The notes under the pieces: generated by a model
The model's input: only the letters and a program-made list of their open reading frames with translations
What the model was told of the DNA's origin: nothing
Database searches by the model: none
Source of the DNA: Brevibacillus brevis
Lineage (GTDB): Bacteria > Bacillota > Bacilli > Brevibacillales > Brevibacillaceae
Reading direction: 5' to 3'
Assembly (NCBI RefSeq): GCF_022026395.1
Contig: NZ_CP041767.1
Location: 2,698,501 to 2,762,500, forward strand
DNA length: 64,000 nt
Shown: piece after piece, positions 1-8,991 of the stretch
Layout: each line of letters starts with the position of its first letter
How positions within the stretch are numbered: the stretch's first letter is position 1
Translations under genes and position numbers: made by a program

Positions 1-783
1 GTCTCCCTAGAAGTGTTTCCAGGAGAATATGTCGCCATTATCGGTCATAATGGGTCCGGTAAGTCAACGCTGTCTAAGCATCTCGATGGAATTTTGACTC
101 CAAAGGAAGGTGACGTCATCGTTAACGGCATCAACACGCGTGAAAAACAGCGCATCCATGAAGTGAGGAGCCGTGTCGGGATGGTTTTTCAGCATCCGGA
201 CAATCAGATTGTCGCGACGATTGTAGAGGACGATGTGGCTTTCGGATTGGAGAACATCGGGACATCGGCGGAAGAGATGAAAACACGAGTGGATTTTGCC
301 TTAGAGGCAGTAGGAATGAGTGCATTTCGCCATCGCCCGCCTCATCATTTGTCTGGCGGACAAAAGCAGCGGATCGCCATTGCGGGTATATTGGCGATGA
401 AGCCCCAAGTCCTTGTCATGGATGAAGCGACGAGTATGCTGGACAGCTACGGTAGACAGGATATTTTGGCAGTCGTTCGCAAGCTGCATCGCGAAGGAAT
501 GACGATTGTCACAGTGACCCATCACATGTCAGAGGTAGCAGAAGCAGATCGCGTCATCGTGATGGAGGGCGGCAAGATCGTATTGGAGGGGACTCCACGA
601 GAAGTATTTTCCCATCAGGAAAGACTTCGCGAACTCCATCTGGATGTTCCAGACGCGAGCCGAATCGCTCATCTCGTCCACTCCGAATATAGCGAATTTA
701 CCCCTGATCTCATCCACAATGAGGAAGTTGTTGCGGAGGTTAATCGTCTATACGTCAGACAAGCGGAGGCGAGTGGTTCATGA
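1..783 (+). CDS. ecfA1: ECF transporter ATPase EcfA1, 5' end outside window
   Basis: One of two ATPases that power an energy-coupling factor vitamin or micronutrient importer at the inner face of the membrane. The frame is open from base 1, so roughly the first 25 residues lie upstream. Visible motifs are Walker A GHNGSGKST, a Q-loop (VFQHPDNQI), the ABC signature LSGGQKQR and Walker B VLVMDEATSMLD. It overlaps ecfA2 by the four bases ATGA, which implies translational coupling. In many Firmicutes the housekeeping ecfA1-ecfA2-ecfT genes lie beside ribosomal protein genes and truA. Here an S component and hydrolases follow, so this looks like a dedicated module. Confidence 0.93.
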   Translation, partial: VSLEVFPGEYVAIIGHNGSGKSTLSKHLDGILTPKEGDVIVNGINTREKQRIHEVRSRVGMVFQHPDNQIVATIVEDDVAFGLENIGTSAEEMKTRVDFALEAVGMSAFRHRPPHHLSGGQKQRIAIAGILAMKPQVLVMDEATSMLDSYGRQDILAVVRKLHREGMTIVTVTHHMSEVAEADRVIVMEGGKIVLEGTPREVFSHQERLRELHLDVPDASRIAHLVHSEYSEFTPDLIHNEEVVAEVNRLYVRQAEASGS

Positions 784-1640
784 CGCAACCGATCGTAAAC
801 GTAGAAAATCTTTCTCATGTCTATATGCAGGGAACACCTCTCGAACATCGGGCTCTCGATCAGGTAAGCATCCAGGTGGCAGAGGGCGAATGCTTGGCCA
901 TTATCGGTCATACCGGATCGGGAAAATCGACGTTAATCCAGCATTTTAACGGTCTGATTCGCCCGCAGTCCGGTACGGTCATCATCAATGGAATGGACGT
1001 ATCTTCACCCAAAATCGATATTCGTACATTGCGCAGACAAGTAGGGCTCGTTTTTCAAAATCCGGAGGATCAACTGTTCGAAAAACTGGTCGGTGATGAT
1101 GTAGCCTATGGCCCTTTTCGGATGGGGCTGCCTTTAGAGGAAGTGCGGCGACGTGTTCAGTGGGCGATGGACTTGGTCGGCCTCTCGTTTCAGGAGATGA
1201 AAGATCGTCCGACATTTGCCCTAAGTGGAGGGCAGAAGCGCAAGGTGGCGATGGCTGGTGTCCTTTCCTTGCAACCCAAGGTTCTCGTGCTTGATGAGCC
1301 AACTGCCGGGTTGGACCCGCGCTCTCGTCTTGAGCTATTGGAACGCATCCGCAGTCTCAATCGGGAAGAAAAGCTAACGGTTATTTTCGTCTCACACAAT
1401 ATGGAAGAGGTCGCCAAGCTTGCAGATCGTGTCTACGTTATGGCAAACGGCCAATCAGTCTGCGAAGGGACACCACGACAAATTTTTAGCAATCAGGAAT
1501 TGCTGCGACAGCATCACATCGGCACACCGGAATCAGTCGATATTTTATACAGGCTCCGTGAGCATGGCTACAGCATCGATCCTAGCGCTTTTTTACCCGA
1601 AGAGACAGCGATGGAAATTTTGAAACTGTTGAACCGCTAA
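780..1640 (+). CDS. ecfA2: ECF transporter ATPase EcfA2
   Basis: Second ATPase of the ECF transporter, expected to form a heterodimer with EcfA1 on the EcfT scaffold. The 286-residue protein has Walker A GHTGSGKST, a Q-loop (VFQNPEDQLF), signature LSGGQKRK and Walker B VLVLDEPTAGLD followed by the H-loop region (VSHNMEEV). Its start overlaps the ecfA1 stop (ATGA). Length and motif spacing are normal for the family. The next gene, ecfT, begins 13 bases downstream behind a strong GGAGGGGG ribosome binding site. Confidence 0.95.
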   Translation: MTQPIVNVENLSHVYMQGTPLEHRALDQVSIQVAEGECLAIIGHTGSGKSTLIQHFNGLIRPQSGTVIINGMDVSSPKIDIRTLRRQVGLVFQNPEDQLFEKLVGDDVAYGPFRMGLPLEEVRRRVQWAMDLVGLSFQEMKDRPTFALSGGQKRKVAMAGVLSLQPKVLVLDEPTAGLDPRSRLELLERIRSLNREEKLTVIFVSHNMEEVAKLADRVYVMANGQSVCEGTPRQIFSNQELLRQHHIGTPESVDILYRLREHGYSIDPSAFLPEETAMEILKLLNR

Positions 1641-1653
1641 GGAGGGGGTCCAC

Positions 1654-2490
1654 ATGTCAGCAGAATTTGAATTGACGCGAAATATTACGATCGGTCAATA
1701 TTTGCCCACTGCTTCGGTCGTTCATCGTCTCGATCCTCGTTTCAAGCTTGGTGCTTTCGTCATTCTCATCTTAGCGATTGCCATCTGCGATACATATGTG
1801 GGCAATCTGTTTGCTTTAGCCATTTGTATCTGGATGTTTCAAATCTCGAAGATCCCTCTGCATTACGGCATATCCGGGATCAAGCCCGCTATCCCCTTTA
1901 TCATTATATTGGCGATCATGCAGTTGCTTTTTTACGGGGAGGTTGTCAATGGCGGAACGGTTTATTTGAAATACGGCTTCATCACGATCACGAGTGAGAG
2001 TGTACGCCTCGTCATTGTGTCTGCCATGCGCTTTGTAGAAGTGATCTTCTTATCGAGTGTCCTCACGCTCAGCACTTCTACGACGGAACTCACGCACGGC
2101 ATGGAGCGACTGCTGGGGCCTTTGGAAAAAGTGAAGTTTCCCGTTCACGCGTTTGCATTGATCATTACGATTGCTGTGCGCTTTGTACCTACCTTCGCGA
2201 TGGAAATGGAAAAAATGATGAAAGCACAAGCGTCTCGCGGTGCAGACTTCGGTACAGGAGAATGGTGGCGGATTATCCAGAGAACAAAAGATATGTTTCC
2301 TATCATTATCCCGCTGTTTAATGTGGCGCTCTCCAGAGCTGAAGATTTGATTTTGGCAATGGAAGCCAGATGCTACACACCAGGTGCCGCACGGACCAGA
2401 TACACCCAGTACAAGGCAGTAGGCAAGGATTACGTCGCGCTGATCGCAAGCATAGTCATTTCTGCCGCCATGCTCGCCATACCTTGGTAA
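1654..2490 (+). CDS. ecfT: ECF transporter transmembrane component EcfT
   Basis: Membrane scaffold linking the two ATPases to the substrate-binding S component. It has 278 residues with several hydrophobic segments at about residues 28-60, 73-90, 112-135, 160-180 and 255-275. The two cytoplasmic coupling motifs are visible: KAQASRGADF, and later AMEARCYTPG. The second reads A-R-C where A-R-G is usual in the family. The RBS is GGAGGGGG seven bases before the ATG. It lies third in the operon. Confidence 0.93.
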   Translation: MSAEFELTRNITIGQYLPTASVVHRLDPRFKLGAFVILILAIAICDTYVGNLFALAICIWMFQISKIPLHYGISGIKPAIPFIIILAIMQLLFYGEVVNGGTVYLKYGFITITSESVRLVIVSAMRFVEVIFLSSVLTLSTSTTELTHGMERLLGPLEKVKFPVHAFALIITIAVRFVPTFAMEMEKMMKAQASRGADFGTGEWWRIIQRTKDMFPIIIPLFNVALSRAEDLILAMEARCYTPGAARTRYTQYKAVGKDYVALIASIVISAAMLAIPW

Positions 2491-2556
2491 GGAAGACTAG
2501 CGGGAACTCGCCCGAGTAGGGCATTCCACATAAAACTCGTAAAAGGAGGAGTATGC

Positions 2557-3114
2557 ATGGAAAAAGGCTTGACCGTTCGCAAGATTGTCATTGCAGGCGT
2601 TTTGGGGGCGATCGCGATTTTGCTCGGGGTGACTCGTCTCGGCTATATTCCGGTTCCGACAGCAGCGGGCAATGCCACTATTATGCACATCCCGGCAGTT
2701 ATCGGGGGCATAATGGAGGGCTGGGGCGTTGGTATGATCATTGGCCTTATATTTGGAGTCTCTTCTTTCTTAAATGCCACCGTCCCGCTGTTTAAAGACC
2801 CTCTTGTCGCCATCCTGCCACGGTTGTTCATCGGCGTGACTGCTTACTTGACCTATGTTGGTTTGAAAAACGTCAATCAGTACTTGGCGATTGGTGCCGC
2901 TGGTTTTATCGGGGCGATGACAAACACGATCCTGGTACTGGGCATGGCCGTTATTCGAGGCTACATGACGCTTGGTGTAGCGACAACAGTCGCAATCACG
3001 AGCGGCTTGCCAGAAGCAATTGTTTCTGTCATTGTGACATTGGCAGTCGTGGCGGCCTGGAAGAAGTTAGGCTCAGCGGGCAGGCAAAAATCAAAAATTT
3101 CAGGAGACTTATAA
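2557..3114 (+). CDS. ECF transporter S component, substrate unknown
   Basis: Substrate-binding membrane subunit (EcfS) of the ECF importer. The 185 residues are mostly hydrophobic, consistent with about six membrane segments. The N-terminal helix KIVIAGVLGAIAILLG contains the small-residue surface that S components use to dock on EcfT. The stretch GNATIMHIPAVIGGI and the following loop resemble the general ECF_trnsprt family (PF12822). Substrate cannot be assigned from sequence alone. The stop codon overlaps the next start (TAATG), so the transporter and the peptidase behind it are translationally coupled. The RBS is AAAGGAGGAG. Confidence 0.85.
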   Translation: MEKGLTVRKIVIAGVLGAIAILLGVTRLGYIPVPTAAGNATIMHIPAVIGGIMEGWGVGMIIGLIFGVSSFLNATVPLFKDPLVAILPRLFIGVTAYLTYVGLKNVNQYLAIGAAGFIGAMTNTILVLGMAVIRGYMTLGVATTVAITSGLPEAIVSVIVTLAVVAAWKKLGSAGRQKSKISGDL

Positions 3115-4076
3115 TGACCGGAACGATAGTTGACGTACCCGGCGTTCTTGTCGGGCATGCACAAAACGAAGAAACATTAACGGGATGCAGTGTGATTATG
3201 CTGGAAAAGCCGTCTGTCTGCGGCGTGGATGTCCGGGGTTCAGCCCCGGGCACTCGTGAGACGGATCTCTTGGACCCGCTCAATCTGGTGAGTGTCGTCC
3301 ATGCAATTTGCCTTTCGGGTGGTAGTGCATACGGCTTGGATGCTGCCTCAGGTGTCATGCAGTATTTGGAGGAACAAGGCATCGGGCTAGATGTTGGCTA
3401 TGGCGTCGTTCCTATCGTTCCAGCAGCAGTCTTGTTCGACCTGGCTGTAGGCGACTATCGGGTTCGTCCAGATCGTCATATGGGCTATGAGGCAGCACAG
3501 GCAGCAAGCCGTGAGACAGTAGCACAAGGAAACGTCGGTGCTGGTACAGGTGCGTCAGTAGGCAAGCTAAATGGATTTGAGAATGCGATGAAGAGCGGGG
3601 TGGGCACAGCTTCCGTGATTCTACCGAAAGGACTCGTCATAGGCGCAATCGTTGCTGTAAATGCAGTCGGTCATGTCGTAGATCCACAGTCAGGGACGAT
3701 CATAGCCGGACCGAGAGATGAACAGGGTACCATTCGGGATAGCGTGGAGATGATGCGCCAGCAAGCTTTTGCCCCAATCCCTCCAGGTACGAACACGACA
3801 ATTGCCGTAGTCGCGAGCAATGCCCGCTTGTCCAAAGCAGAAGCAAACAAAGTTGCGCAAATGGCTCATGACGGGCTTGCCCGTACGATCCGTCCGATTC
3901 ACACCATGTACGATGGCGATACGATCTTTGCTGTAGCAACAGGCGAAGTAGAGGTGAGTGTAGACCTGGTGGGCGCGTTGTCCGCAGATGTGCTGGCAGA
4001 AGCCGTCGTCCAAGCGGTTAAGCAAGCTGAGGAAGCAGGGGGGCTGCCATCTTATCGCAGTTACTTCCAGGAATAG
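3114..4076 (+). CDS. P1-family self-processing peptidase (DmpA/NylC type)
   Basis: N-terminal-nucleophile hydrolase of peptidase family S58 (P1). Known members include L-aminopeptidase DmpA, beta-aminopeptidase BapA and nylon-oligomer hydrolase NylC. The precursor is expected to cleave itself between Asn227 and Thr228 in the motif PPGTNTTIAVVA, leaving Thr228 as the new N-terminus and nucleophile. Other family features are GVDVRGSAPGTRETDLLDP near residue 37 and LSGGSAYGLDAASGV near 68. It has 320 residues, no signal peptide, and is therefore probably cytosolic. Being coupled to the S component suggests it acts on the imported compound or a conjugate of it; that is inference. Confidence 0.9.
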   Translation: MTGTIVDVPGVLVGHAQNEETLTGCSVIMLEKPSVCGVDVRGSAPGTRETDLLDPLNLVSVVHAICLSGGSAYGLDAASGVMQYLEEQGIGLDVGYGVVPIVPAAVLFDLAVGDYRVRPDRHMGYEAAQAASRETVAQGNVGAGTGASVGKLNGFENAMKSGVGTASVILPKGLVIGAIVAVNAVGHVVDPQSGTIIAGPRDEQGTIRDSVEMMRQQAFAPIPPGTNTTIAVVASNARLSKAEANKVAQMAHDGLARTIRPIHTMYDGDTIFAVATGEVEVSVDLVGALSADVLAEAVVQAVKQAEEAGGLPSYRSYFQE

Positions 4077-4113
4077 GTGTAACAAAATTGGATGCAGAGG
4101 AGAGGGTTGGCGG

Positions 4114-5331
4114 ATGAATCAGGTAATATCCTTTGTTGACGAGCAGGAAGTTGTACGCCTTACGCAGGAGCTGGTAAGAATTCCGAGTGTATTTCGCCCT
4201 GATCAGGCAGGAGCGAATGAAGAGCGGGTCGCGCTATTTGTCGCCGATTATCTTCGCAATATGGGTTTGCAGGTCTTCTATGAGGAGGTTGTTCCGGGCA
4301 GGCCGAATGTCATCGCTTTTTACGATTCGGGTAGACCTGGCAAAACGCTTTTGTTCGAAGCCCATACAGATGTCGTAACAGAAGGGGACCGGGATGCTTG
4401 GAGCTATGACCCTTTTGGCGGGACAATATCTGGTGGGCGTATCTACGGGCGTGGCTCCTGTGACACAAAAGGAAATCTGGCAGCTGCGATATGTGCCGTC
4501 AAAGCAATCCAACGATCCAAACAGTCTTTTACAGGAAAAATCCTCCTGTGCATCCCTTGCGATGAGGAGAGCATGATGATCGGGATCAAAGATTTCATCC
4601 GCCGTGGCTGGGCCAACAACGTTGATGCTGCGATCATCTGCGAACCGGAAGAAAATCAGCTCTGCATCACGCAAAAAGGAGCCATGCGAGCGATTCTTCG
4701 TACGTTTGGCAAAATGGCGCATGGTGCCATGCCACTGACAGGAATCAATCCAAACACAAGGATGGCACGCGCCATAGTCGCATTAGAAGAGCTGGAGCGC
4801 AAGGAAATGGCTCGTCTGGGAGAGCACCCGATGTTGGGGTGGCCGAGTATCACTCCGACGATTTTGCAGGCACCGGTCAAAGGAGACGCCCAGATCAACG
4901 TCGTACCCGATCAATGCATGACCACGCTTGATATTCGCACGGTACCCGGGCAGGACCACCAGGCGCTGTATAAAGAAATCAGTGAGATATTAGAAGGATT
5001 AAGCAAAGAAGATGACAAGTTCAAAGCCACCTTGGAAGTCATCGAAGAGCGCCCATGGACGTTGACTGGCATGAAGGAAGAAGTCGTGACTGCTGTCGCT
5101 AGCGCGTATCGGGAAATTACCAAAAAAGAACCCGTTTATAATGGCGTCCCAGGTGCGACAGATGGTACCTTCCTGCACAAGGCCGGCATACCGATTTTGA
5201 CGACAGGCGCAGGCGATCGTCACATCCCTCACCATGCAGATGAGTACGTAGCCATTGACCAATTGGTGGAATCCACCCAACTTTTTGCCTTGTCAGCGTT
5301 GACGTTTTTGACGCAGCCAGTTCGAGCTTGA
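4114..5331 (+). CDS. M20 family peptidase/deacylase (ArgE/DapE type)
   Basis: Zinc-dependent amidohydrolase of the M20 family (ArgE, DapE, CPG2 and the thiamin-salvage deformylase YlmB are relatives). Metal-site signatures are visible: FEAHTDVV, GRGSCDTKG, and CDEESMM with the catalytic and metal-bound acidic pair, then CEPEEN. The start at 4114 has the RBS GAGGAGAGGG; the open frame extends further upstream but overlaps the previous gene and lacks an RBS. It has 405 residues and no signal peptide. As last gene of the ECF operon, before a terminator, it probably hydrolyses an amide bond in an imported substrate. The exact substrate is unknown. Confidence 0.85.
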   Translation: MNQVISFVDEQEVVRLTQELVRIPSVFRPDQAGANEERVALFVADYLRNMGLQVFYEEVVPGRPNVIAFYDSGRPGKTLLFEAHTDVVTEGDRDAWSYDPFGGTISGGRIYGRGSCDTKGNLAAAICAVKAIQRSKQSFTGKILLCIPCDEESMMIGIKDFIRRGWANNVDAAIICEPEENQLCITQKGAMRAILRTFGKMAHGAMPLTGINPNTRMARAIVALEELERKEMARLGEHPMLGWPSITPTILQAPVKGDAQINVVPDQCMTTLDIRTVPGQDHQALYKEISEILEGLSKEDDKFKATLEVIEERPWTLTGMKEEVVTAVASAYREITKKEPVYNGVPGATDGTFLHKAGIPILTTGAGDRHIPHHADEYVAIDQLVESTQLFALSALTFLTQPVRA

Positions 5332-5346
5332 TCGCCCTATAAAAGA

Positions 5347-5380
5347 ACTCTGCTTATGGTAGCGGCAGAGTCTTTTTATT
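5347..5380 (+). terminator. Rho-independent terminator of the ECF operon
   Basis: A 7-bp stem (ACTCTGC with GCAGAGT) with an 11-base loop is followed by CTTTTTATT. It sits 15 bases after the M20 stop codon. Confidence 0.8.
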
Positions 5381-5475
5381 CTCGAAAAAGAAGTTTTCAT
5401 AGTAAAAACTTGCAGAATCCATCTAATTTTTTTTACAATAGGCTTGTTACATAAGCGAAAAGGAGGCGCGTGCCC

Positions 5476-7263
5476 ATGAATATGCGTTGGAAATTGGATG
5501 TCTTGTATTCCTCGTTTGATGCACCAGAATGGAAACAAGATTGGGAGAAGTTAGTACGTGAAACAGAAGAGATCAAAAGCTGGGCAGCGCAAAACTTGCA
5601 ATCTTCAGAAGATGCAGTAGCGAAAATGGAGAAATACATCACCATGATGACCTCTGTCCTGCAAACGCAATTTCGTTTGTACGCCTACGGAGAGTTGACT
5701 GCTAGCGTGGATGCCAAGAATGAAGCAGCACTGCTCGCAATTGAAAAAGTACAGAATCAGGCTGTTGAATTGGTTGAACCGGGCGTACAATTCCAAAAAT
5801 GGTTAGGATCGTTGAGCAACCTGGACGAGTTGATCAGCCAATCGGAGCTGTTAGAGACACATCGCTTTATGTTGACAGAAATGTCAGACAAGAGCAAATA
5901 TATGCTGAGCGAAAAAGAAGAAATCGTTCTGGCAAAAATGAAAAATACAGGGTCAAATGCATGGACAAAGCTCCATGAAATGCTGACTTCCACATTACTG
6001 GTAGACATTACAGTCGATGGGGAGCACAAACAGCTTCCATTGCCAGTAGTACGAAACATGGCGAACGAAAAAGATCCGCAGCTTCGTAAAACGGCATATG
6101 AGGCGGAACTTGCCGCTTACAAAAAAATTGATGAGGCTGCAGCTGCCAGCTTGAATGGAATTAAGGGTGAGGTTATTACCGTAGCGAAGCTCAGAGGCTA
6201 TGAATCGCCGCTGGATAAGACGTTGCAAGACTCCCGCATGGACCGCGAGACGCTCGAAGCGATGCTTCAGGCGATGCGTGAGAGCCTTCCATCCTTCCAT
6301 CAATACTTCCGTACAAAGGCGAAGTTGCTCGGTCATGAGAGCGCTCAGTTGCCGTTTTATGATTTGTTTGCGCCAGTTGGTGAGGCAGACATGCGGTTCT
6401 CGTATGAGAAATCCCGCGACTTCATCGTGAAGCACTTTGGTAGCTTTAGCGAAAAGCTCGCCAACTATGCAGCACGAGCTTATGACAATCAGTGGATTGA
6501 TGCAGAGATTCGAGAAGGCAAACGTGGAGGGGCATTCTGTTACAACCTGCACATCGTAGGGGAGAGCAGAATTATGTCCAACTACACAGGCAGCTACAGC
6601 GATGTGAGCACAATGGCACATGAATTGGGACATGGTTATCACGGAGAATGTCTCGTAAACGAAGCATTCTTGAATAGCGAATACCCAATGCCAATCGCCG
6701 AGACTGCGTCCATTTTGTGCGAAACCATCATTGCCAATGCAGCGCTGGAACAAGCGACAGCCGAGGAAGCATTTGCGATTTTGGAAAATGATATCAGCGG
6801 GGCAAGTCAGGTGATCGTCGATATTTATAGCCGTTACTTGTTCGAGACTGCTGTATTTGAGCGCAGAACAGAAGGTGCCTTGTCTGTTTCCACGCTGAAC
6901 GAACTGATGCTGCAAGCGCAAAAGGACGCGTACGGAGATGGTTTGGATCCGGCGGCCCTACACCCTTACATGTGGGTATGCAAACCGCACTATTATAGCG
7001 CGGATTACAATTTCTACAACTTCCCGTATGCTTTTGGGCTCTTGTTCGCAAAAGGCCTGTACGCAGAGTATCTCAAGCGCGGGGAGGCTTTTGTTGAGCA
7101 GTACGACAAGCTCTTGTCAGTAACGGGCAAAATGAGCGTTGCGGACGTTGCAGCTATCATGGATGTTGACGTACGCTCAGTTGATTTCTGGCGGAATTCT
7201 CTCTCTTTGGTTGCAAAAGATATCGACAAATTCGTTGAGCTCGCATCTGCTCGCCTGAACTAA
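5476..7263 (+). CDS. pepF: M3 family oligoendopeptidase (PepF-like)
   Basis: Cytosolic zinc metallopeptidase that trims short peptides. The zinc site is MAHELGHGYHGE (HExxH), with the third ligand Glu in the downstream PIAETASILCE motif. From the ATG at 5476 it has 595 residues, the usual length of oligoendopeptidase F. That ATG lies nine bases after AGGAGG; the GTG at 5470 is too close to it. The gene is a single-gene unit between two terminators. Confidence 0.93.
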   Translation: MNMRWKLDVLYSSFDAPEWKQDWEKLVRETEEIKSWAAQNLQSSEDAVAKMEKYITMMTSVLQTQFRLYAYGELTASVDAKNEAALLAIEKVQNQAVELVEPGVQFQKWLGSLSNLDELISQSELLETHRFMLTEMSDKSKYMLSEKEEIVLAKMKNTGSNAWTKLHEMLTSTLLVDITVDGEHKQLPLPVVRNMANEKDPQLRKTAYEAELAAYKKIDEAAAASLNGIKGEVITVAKLRGYESPLDKTLQDSRMDRETLEAMLQAMRESLPSFHQYFRTKAKLLGHESAQLPFYDLFAPVGEADMRFSYEKSRDFIVKHFGSFSEKLANYAARAYDNQWIDAEIREGKRGGAFCYNLHIVGESRIMSNYTGSYSDVSTMAHELGHGYHGECLVNEAFLNSEYPMPIAETASILCETIIANAALEQATAEEAFAILENDISGASQVIVDIYSRYLFETAVFERRTEGALSVSTLNELMLQAQKDAYGDGLDPAALHPYMWVCKPHYYSADYNFYNFPYAFGLLFAKGLYAEYLKRGEAFVEQYDKLLSVTGKMSVADVAAIMDVDVRSVDFWRNSLSLVAKDIDKFVELASARLN

Positions 7264-7271
7264 ACAGGAAG

Positions 7272-7305
7272 AACGTCCGCTATGTCATGAGCGGACGTTT
7301 TTTAT
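7272..7305 (+). terminator. Strong rho-independent terminator after pepF
   Basis: Ten-base perfect stem (AACGTCCGCT with AGCGGACGTT), 8-base loop and a run of T residues. Confidence 0.92.
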
Positions 7306-7383
7306 TTATGATACAAAGCGTTTTTGTGCGCATAGGGAACAGAGGGGAAGGAGAAAGTAAGAAAAAACAGATGAGGTGATTAC

Positions 7384-7626
7384 GTGGTAAACGGATTGCA
7401 GTTACTCGACCTATTACGGGAAACGGAGAACAAGATGCTGCATTTACATAGAGCCATCGACAGAGTAAGCAGCGAGCCGGATTTCAAGGAATCTGTCAGT
7501 GTTCTTACCGTAGTCGTTCGCGATTATCAACTCCAACTCGACAAAATGAAGCAAGCGTTGGGCAAAATCGAAATCGGAGGGCAACAACAACAGAATCAGC
7601 AGGCCCATAATAACGAAATACATTAA
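7384..7626 (+). CDS. Small uncharacterised helical protein
   Basis: An 80-residue protein starting at GTG with the RBS GAGGTGAT. It is predicted to be almost entirely helical (LLRETENKMLHLHRAIDRV, VVVRDYQLQLDKMKQALGKI), with a glutamine- and asparagine-rich tail after residue 65. There are no cysteines, membrane segments or recognisable domains. It is monocistronic, facing the convergent NlpC/P60 gene across a shared bidirectional terminator. The function is unknown to me. Confidence 0.7.
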   Translation: MVNGLQLLDLLRETENKMLHLHRAIDRVSSEPDFKESVSVLTVVVRDYQLQLDKMKQALGKIEIGGQQQQNQQAHNNEIH

Positions 7627-7640
7627 GCACAAAAAAGACA

Positions 7641-7690
7641 AACAGCCCTCGACCTGCTGTAAAAGCAGAGAGGGCTGTTGTTTGCTTATT
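7641..7690. terminator. Bidirectional terminator
   Basis: Nine-base stem AACAGCCCT / AGGGCTGTT separates two convergent genes. T-rich stretches lie on both sides (TTGTTTGCTT on plus, TGTCTTTTTT on minus). Confidence 0.85.
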
Positions 7691-7703
7691 TGTGTAGGAA
7701 AGC

Positions 7704-8612
7704 TTACTGGAAATTAGCGTAACGCTTCACGCCGTAAAACGGGTAGAGCTTATGCATGTATTCGACTTTGCCATAACGAACATCTTCGCCATTCGCATGC
7801 ACGATTGCCCCATTACCCAGATAGATCGCTACGTGAGACACGCGTCCTTTGCCAAGCGAATCGTAGAACAAGAGGTCACCAGGCTGTGCTTGATCCAATG
7901 ATACTTCTTGACCACCACGGAATTGATCTTCAGAAGTGCGCGGAAGTGTAACCCCAAGCTGCTCAAAAACGTATGAAGTAAAGCCACTACAATCAAAGCC
8001 ATTCGGAGTAGTTCCGCCTAAGACGTATGGTGTATTAAGCAATGGTTCAAAAATTTCCTTCAAACGACCCAGATCTTCTGCATTTACCTCGGCAGGCAGC
8101 GAAACGGTAGAAGTGAGGTTTGGACTTAGGAACTCTGTAGAAACGTATGCTTCACGATCTTCGAATTCGATTTTCGTCCATTCACTACCCGTCTCTACGA
8201 CTTCTACAATAGAACCGAATCGTAGCTTGCCTAATACTTTTGCGTCAGTCGAAGGCTTTTTACGAACATTCAGCACGTCACCAGTGACGCGGGCTTTTTC
8301 ACCAGCTGTTAGTTCTTTAGACTCAGTGGTAGCGTTATCATTCTGATTGACAGCTACATCGGAAGGAGTGTCAGTCGCAATGGAGCCAGAAGTGTTTTCA
8401 CCATGAATAGACAATGTTTGTCCAATTGACAATCTATCATCATTCAGTTGGTTCCATTGAATGAGTTGTTCCACTGATACTTGATGCTCGCGAGCGATTT
8501 TGCTCAGCGTATCACCTGCTGATACCACATATGCCGATGAGGAAGCATGGGCAGCAGTAGGCAGCAGAGTGAAGAGGGCGAGGAAGGTGAGTAGCCTCGA
8601 AGTCTTTTTCAT
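7704..8612 (-). CDS. LysM-SH3b-NlpC/P60 cell wall endopeptidase
   Basis: Secreted peptidoglycan hydrolase expected to cut the gamma-D-Glu-diamino acid bond of stem peptides. Order of domains: signal peptide ending near AHA-SS (residue 24), LysM wall-binding module (YVVSAGDTLSKIAREHQ, about 28-70), an acidic linker, a bacterial SH3 domain (about 103-165) and a C-terminal NlpC/P60 domain. Catalytic Cys lies in NGFDCSGFTSYV and catalytic His in VSHVAIYLGNGAIVH. Length 302 residues is typical. It resembles LytE/CwlO-type enzymes. The gene is transcribed alone, diverging from the tRNA cluster. Confidence 0.93.
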   Translation of the reverse strand: MKKTSRLLTFLALFTLLPTAAHASSSAYVVSAGDTLSKIAREHQVSVEQLIQWNQLNDDRLSIGQTLSIHGENTSGSIATDTPSDVAVNQNDNATTESKELTAGEKARVTGDVLNVRKKPSTDAKVLGKLRFGSIVEVVETGSEWTKIEFEDREAYVSTEFLSPNLTSTVSLPAEVNAEDLGRLKEIFEPLLNTPYVLGGTTPNGFDCSGFTSYVFEQLGVTLPRTSEDQFRGGQEVSLDQAQPGDLLFYDSLGKGRVSHVAIYLGNGAIVHANGEDVRYGKVEYMHKLYPFYGVKRYANFQ

Positions 8613-8723
8613 GTCATCGTCTCCACCAATCTACTAAAATCTGCATATCTAGCTAAAATTCTATCGGATTTTGCTTGGTAAATCTATGAAAAAAATAATC
8701 TTTATTTTATTTTTTAAAAACTA

Positions 8724-8753
8724 TTGCATCACGAGATAGGATCGTGCTATATT
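8724..8753 (+). promoter_or_regulatory. Probable sigma-A promoter of the tRNA cluster
   Basis: TTGCAT and TATATT are separated by 18 bases. The -10 ends 36 bases before the first tRNA, in otherwise very AT-rich sequence. Confidence 0.55.
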
Positions 8754-8789
8754 ACAGAAGTCGCCGCGAGATGGAGACAAAAACCACAT

Positions 8790-8866
8790 GGAGCTGTGGT
8801 GAAGTTGGAGTTCACGCCGGTCTGTCACACCGGAGGTCGCGGGTTCGAGTCCCGTCAGCTCCGCCA
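8790..8866 (+). tRNA. tRNA-Asp (GTC)
   Basis: The acceptor stem GGAGCTG pairs with CAGCTCC; the anticodon loop CTGTCAC gives GTC. The T-loop is GGTTCGAGTCC and CCA is encoded. It is the first of three clustered tRNAs. Confidence 0.97.
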
Positions 8867-8908
8867 TTCTTTTACGAGAATGTGCGAATTTAATAGTTTT
8901 TCTAATGT

Positions 8909-8984
8909 GCCGGTATAGCTCAATTGGTAGAGCACCTGACTTGTAATCAGGGGGTTGTGGGTTCAAGTCCTATTGCCGGCACCA
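8909..8984 (+). tRNA. tRNA-Thr (TGT)
   Basis: The acceptor GCCGGTA pairs with TGCCGGC with one wobble. The anticodon loop CTTGTAA gives TGT, the T-loop is GGTTCAAGTCC, and CCA is encoded. Confidence 0.96.
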
Positions 8985-8991
8985 TTTTTAT

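Noticed and set aside
5995-6921. Long antisense frame of 308 codons opposite pepF
   Set aside because: It lies wholly within a well-supported gene, has no RBS and its product is rich in Cys, Arg and Ile without any motif; a codon-usage shadow.
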